Source of the DNA: Acidobacteriaceae bacterium
Lineage (GTDB): Bacteria; Acidobacteriota; Terriglobia; Terriglobales; Acidobacteriaceae
DNA length: 5,166 bases
Direction: 5' to 3'
Assembly (NCBI GenBank): GCA_003135315.1
Contig: PLBD01000377.1
Location: 1-5,166, forward strand
Part shown: positions 4,490 to 5,166 of the stretch, piece after piece
Position numbering within the stretch: position 1 is the first letter of the stretch
Layout of the letters: every line of letters begins with the position of its first letter
Notes under the pieces: model-generated
Databases searched by the model: none
What the model saw: the letters and a program-made list of their open reading frames with translations, nothing else
Told to the model about the DNA's origin: nothing
Program-made: the position numbers and the translations under genes

Positions 4490-5166
4490 ATGACTAACAA
4501 TCCTTTGGAACGTTCGCTGGCGGAAGCCGACCCGCAGATCGCGGAGGCTGTCGAAAATGAAGAGCGCCGTCAGCACGAAGGTCTGGAGCTGATCGCCTCG
4601 GAAAACTTTGTGAGCGAGGCCGTGCTGGAAGCGGCCGGCTCGGTCTTCACCAATAAGTATGCCGAAGGCTATCCCGGCAAGCGCTATTACGGCGGATGCG
4701 AGTATGCCGACGTAGTGGAGAACCTGGCGCGCGACCGTGCCAAACAGCTCTTTGGCGCCGAGCATGCCAACGTGCAGCCGCATTCCGGTTCCACGGCGAA
4801 CATGGCCGCCTACGCTGCGGTCATTCAACCCGGCGACACGATCCTTGGCTTGAACCTCGCCCACGGCGGGCATCTCACCCACGGACATCCGCTGAACTTC
4901 TCCGGCAAGACGTACAAGATCGTTCCCTACGGCGTAACGCGCGAAACTGAGACCATCGACTACGACGAGCTGGAGCAGATTGCCGAGCGCGAGCGCCCCA
5001 AGCTGATCATCGGCGGCGGCAGCGCTTATCCGCGCATCATCGACTTCGCGCGCATGAGGCAGATTGCCGACAAAGTGGGCGCGATCTACCTTGTCGATAT
5101 GGCGCACTTTGCCGGACTGGTCGCAGGCGGAGCGCATCCTTCGCCCGTGCCGCATGCGCAGATCGT
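4490..5166 (+). CDS. glyA: Serine hydroxymethyltransferase (GlyA), N-terminal part
   Basis: Cytoplasmic PLP enzyme that converts serine and tetrahydrofolate to glycine and 5,10-methylenetetrahydrofolate, feeding purine, thymidylate and methionine synthesis. The first 225 residues of roughly 420 are present and highly conserved: GLELIASENFVSEAV (31-45), NKYAEGYPGKRYYGG (55-69), QPHSGSTANMAAY (96-108, phosphate contacts), LAHGGHLTHG (123-132; His128 stacks on PLP), KLIIGGGSAYPR (171-182) and LVDMAHFAGLVAGG (201-214; Asp203 contacts the PLP ring nitrogen and His206 is an active-site residue by alignment to the E. coli enzyme). The PLP-binding lysine (THKTLRGPR-type motif) should follow just past the right edge, so catalytic completeness cannot be checked. 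Start is ATG at 4490 with AAGGGA (4477-4482) 7 bases upstream. It appears to have its own promoter at 4436-4441. Confidence 0.98.
   Translation, partial: MTNNPLERSLAEADPQIAEAVENEERRQHEGLELIASENFVSEAVLEAAGSVFTNKYAEGYPGKRYYGGCEYADVVENLARDRAKQLFGAEHANVQPHSGSTANMAAYAAVIQPGDTILGLNLAHGGHLTHGHPLNFSGKTYKIVPYGVTRETETIDYDELEQIAERERPKLIIGGGSAYPRIIDFARMRQIADKVGAIYLVDMAHFAGLVAGGAHPSPVPHAQI

Noticed and set aside
4471..4497. ATG-started 8-codon frame overlapping the glyA start, as a possible leader peptide
   Set aside because: No ribosome site of its own, overlaps the glyA Shine-Dalgarno and start, and has no regulatory codon run.
4469..5155. 228-codon minus-strand frame opposite glyA
   Set aside because: The plus strand is unmistakable serine hydroxymethyltransferase; the antisense frame is a by-product of its codon bias.
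1..5166. CRISPR array, tRNA, rRNA, insertion sequence or attachment site
   Set aside because: No regularly spaced repeats, cloverleaf-like sequence, transposase/integrase frame or matching terminal repeats were seen on reading both strands.

Overview
The window looks like chromosomal DNA from a moderately GC-rich, Gram-negative-type bacterium. An acidobacterium (Terriglobia/Koribacter-like) is my best guess. The guess rests on style rather than a marker gene: TTG starts backed by Shine-Dalgarno sites, promoter-like TACAAT boxes close to starts, a zinc-ribbon/transmembrane/Sel1 protein with an 'SCEQA'-type repeat, and a hairpin-rich intergenic element. It is inference, not proof.

Layout from left to right. 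(1) Positions 1-406, minus strand: the N-terminal third of a periplasmic adaptor of an RND-type efflux pump (MdtA/AcrA-like), running off the left edge. (2) Positions 407-931: about 525 bases without a convincing gene, holding one short protein-like frame (470-616) and two small hairpins that share the same CGAGC/GCTCG arms. (3) Positions 932-1798, minus: a two-domain universal stress protein whose first domain keeps most of the nucleotide-binding signature and whose second has largely lost it. (4) Positions 1939-2517 (or 2568), minus: a helical protein that resembles HEPN/AbiU2-like proteins but shows no canonical HEPN catalytic motif; a TACAAT box 8 bases before its ATG suggests a leaderless message. 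(5) Positions 2701-4275, plus, divergent from the previous gene: a 524-residue membrane-anchored protein with an N-terminal zinc ribbon, a long disordered linker, one transmembrane helix and C-terminal Sel1 repeats. (6) Positions 4311-4424: a structured intergenic element with several inverted repeats and a 9-base direct repeat, probably a dispersed repeat. (7) Positions 4490-5166, plus: the first 225 residues of serine hydroxymethyltransferase (GlyA), cut by the right edge.

The genes do not form an obvious pathway. The left three point the same way (minus) but are spaced widely enough to be separate transcription units, and the two plus-strand genes are separated by the repeat element and a promoter-like box. 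Export (adaptor), stress response (Usp) and one-carbon metabolism (GlyA) are housekeeping or accessory functions that happen to adjoin. I found no CRISPR array, tRNA, rRNA, insertion sequence or recognisable new system. The least explained items are the HEPN-like protein, the zinc-ribbon/Sel1 protein, the 407-931 stretch and the structured repeat before glyA.
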